Origin: Tubiluchus corallicola
Lineage: Eukaryota > Priapulida > Priapulimorpha > Priapulimorphida > Tubiluchidae
Direction: 5' to 3'
DNA: 64,000 bases
Assembly (NCBI GenBank): GCA_030141605.1
Contig: JAQGDQ010002396.1
Span: 48,597-112,596, forward strand
The position numbers and the translations under genes were made by a program. Below, piece after piece: positions 62,445 to 64,000 of the stretch. How positions within the stretch are numbered: position 1 is the first letter of the stretch; the number at the start of each line of letters is the position of its first letter. The notes below the pieces were generated by a model, which worked only from the letters and a program-made list of their open reading frames with translations, did no database searches and was not told where the DNA came from.

Positions 62445-64000
62445 TTACTTAACGATCCATCGAATCGTAAAAAGGGTCTCTGTTTCTGTTTTTTGCTCCA
62501 TTCGCATTGTCAATTGTTCGACCAGCGAATCCCGCTTTTCTGCAATTTCATCTTCAACATCAAAGATTTTCTGCTGCTGTCTGCGGCGCAAGGTTTCAAG
62601 CTTCTTCAATTCGGTCTGAAGCTCGGACTGTTCCTGCATGGTCGGAGCAAGTCTGACTTTTCGGCGAATATCTGCAATCTTGCGCTTGGTGTCATCCATC
62701 TCTTTGGCCGCCGCCTTTTCCATGTCCTCAGCCCACTTATCGAAGGTAACGACCTGATCCGAAAACCCTTGGTTATTCAGATGATTCAATAGCCAATCCT
62801 GAGTTCTCCGGGATTCGGTAAAAATGACGGCCTTGCGAGCTGCACCCATCTCTGTCATTTTCTGAAAACCGACATCGAGCGCCGTGAGCAAGGCTTTGGA
62901 TTTAGTATCGATCCCTATACTACGTGCCCATCCGATATATTGATCGATCTCGTTTATTTCATTACTGAGACGGGCAATATCGATTTTCTCTTCCAGAGCA
63001 GGTGGGTTGTTTTCCGGGATAATGTCACTAATATCATCCTCTTCATCTTCAAGCATTTCATCCAACAGATCTTCATCAATATCCGCCTGTTCGACTAATA
63101 GCTCAGAAACTGAACGGCCACTTTTCGCTTTTTCTAAAAGCCCAACTAATCGCTCGCTTATAATTTCAAGGGTACCGGCAAGTGCGGTCGGTGAAGATGC
63201 AAGCACTTTTCGAATCAGGAGAATCAAAAGGTGTTTTTGTCTGGCAGGAAAGGCATAGGTATCATCGCGCATCAAATATTTGGAGACAGCCTCATACAGC
63301 TTATGCTCCTGCTCGGTAGGTTTGAATGGTCGCGTGATCAGTTTACGTTCTGTATAGGGCACATACTCGGTAACTTGGCCTCGAAGCGTGCGCCAGCAAA
63401 AACCTTGAAGCCGGTCGCGAAGTCCGGAAACGTCCCCTCCATAATTGATGTACTGAGTTCTGAAAGACGCAAGATCTCCAAAAATGTTCTCATCTATAAG
63501 GGTTGAAAGACCGTAAAGTTCGAGAAGAGAGTTTTGTAGCGGAGTGGCGGTTAAGAGTAGTTTTTTCCTGTCTAATGTAGCTTGTCTGACAGCCTGACCA
63601 ATCCGGTTGCTTTCCCTATATGCGTTTCTTAGTTTGTGCGCTTCATCAATGACAACAAGGTTCCATGGGATGGCTCGAATGTCCATGGCCTTGCTGGCCA
63701 CAAAGTGCATTGAGCAAATAATGATTTTTCGCTCATCGAAAGGATTCGGATTGCCTGCTTTTTGTGAATCCCGATAGGTTTTGGCATCAAGGATCTGGCT
63801 GGGTAAATTGAATTTTTCCTCCAGCTCCACGGCCCACTGCTTACGAAGGGAGGCAGGACAAACGACCAATAGTTTTCGACAGTTTTCAGCCCAGCTTTGA
63901 CAGATCACCAGACCGGCCTCAATGGTTTTACCAAGACCGACTTCATCAGCCAGAAGAACGCCCTTGGATAGTGGAGATCTCAAAGCAAAGAGTGCCGCCT
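62445..64000 (-). CDS. SNF2-family helicase, C-terminal part, with apparent internal deletion (runs off right edge)
   Basis: 519 codons are visible and the frame is still open at 64000 (AALFALRSPLSKG precedes the Walker A). The first motor domain is complete: ADEVGLGKTIEAG, VVIDEAHKLRN, LLLTATPLQNS. The second starts with RKAVIFTESRRTQDWLLNHL but ends at about 62742: QVVTF is followed directly by DKWAEDMEKAA and a coiled coil, then the tail TETETLFTIRWIVK. No motif V or arginine-finger motif VI (QxxGRxxR) is present. In relatives, as I recall them, several hundred residues lie here. It is the first visible gene of the operon, 19 bases before mod. It may be non-functional as a motor. Confidence 0.8.
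   Translation of the reverse strand, partial: AALFALRSPLSKGVLLADEVGLGKTIEAGLVICQSWAENCRKLLVVCPASLRKQWAVELEEKFNLPSQILDAKTYRDSQKAGNPNPFDERKIIICSMHFVASKAMDIRAIPWNLVVIDEAHKLRNAYRESNRIGQAVRQATLDRKKLLLTATPLQNSLLELYGLSTLIDENIFGDLASFRTQYINYGGDVSGLRDRLQGFCWRTLRGQVTEYVPYTERKLITRPFKPTEQEHKLYEAVSKYLMRDDTYAFPARQKHLLILLIRKVLASSPTALAGTLEIISERLVGLLEKAKSGRSVSELLVEQADIDEDLLDEMLEDEEDDISDIIPENNPPALEEKIDIARLSNEINEIDQYIGWARSIGIDTKSKALLTALDVGFQKMTEMGAARKAVIFTESRRTQDWLLNHLNNQGFSDQVVTFDKWAEDMEKAAAKEMDDTKRKIADIRRKVRLAPTMQEQSELQTELKKLETLRRRQQQKIFDVEDEIAEKRDSLVEQLTMRMEQKTETETLFTIRWIVK

Noticed and set aside
1-64000. CRISPR arrays and tRNA or rRNA genes
   Set aside because: No regularly spaced direct repeats of CRISPR type were seen, and no gap shows a tRNA T-arm with a matching acceptor stem. 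The Cas4-like protein at 46924 is not accompanied by cas genes.

Overview
The window looks like a piece of a low-GC alphaproteobacterial chromosome. This is an inference: hemE and hemH sit beside an AT-rich gap with DnaA-box-like and IHF-like sites, which is the arrangement at alphaproteobacterial replication origins. A PPi-type phosphofructokinase and a secreted ankyrin protein also fit. I cannot name the genus.

From 1 to about 33.7 kb the DNA is AT-rich (a line counted in pdxA is 38% G+C) and reads as ordinary chromosome. In order it holds: hemH(partial)/hemE; a candidate origin; pdxA; bioB with a mannose-6-phosphate-isomerase-type cupin; purB; an aspartate-type aminotransferase; a carbohydrate block (secreted F5/8-PL14 polysaccharide lyase, PIG-L/NEW3 deacetylase, complete sugar ABC importer, argininosuccinate-lyase-like enzyme); a VOC protein; pfp; two small secreted proteins, one with a 60-bp in-frame tandem repeat and one with ankyrin repeats; a RidA-SSS transporter pair; and a cell-wall amino-sugar recycling block (BadF-type kinase divergent from anmK-murQ-SSS transporter). 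DUF3795, DHFR-like and methyltransferase genes follow.

At about 33.7 kb the composition changes to roughly 50% G+C (lines counted: 48-58%). The boundary carries a 5' stub of sbcD and a frameshifted copy of an RloC-like anticodon-nuclease gene. Rubrerythrin, an SH3-like protein, actP-yjcH-acs (acetate uptake and activation) and a DDE transposase follow.

From 43.9 kb to the right edge all ten genes lie on the minus strand, most of them overlapping. In transcription order they are: SNF2 helicase (runs off the window), very large Mod methyltransferase, Res helicase-nuclease, RloC-like ABC-ATPase/tRNase, SbcD, SbcC, a two-nuclease DUF2779 protein, a DUF6880-like protein, a PRiA4b ORF-3 protein and RhuM. 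This looks like one defence operon of at least 20 kb. It couples type III-like restriction-modification to a zinc-hook anticodon nuclease and a Mre11/Rad50-type nuclease pair, and it is the most interesting part of the window. The SNF2 gene appears to have lost helicase motifs V and VI. A 795-bp block is identical between the broken and intact RloC copies.
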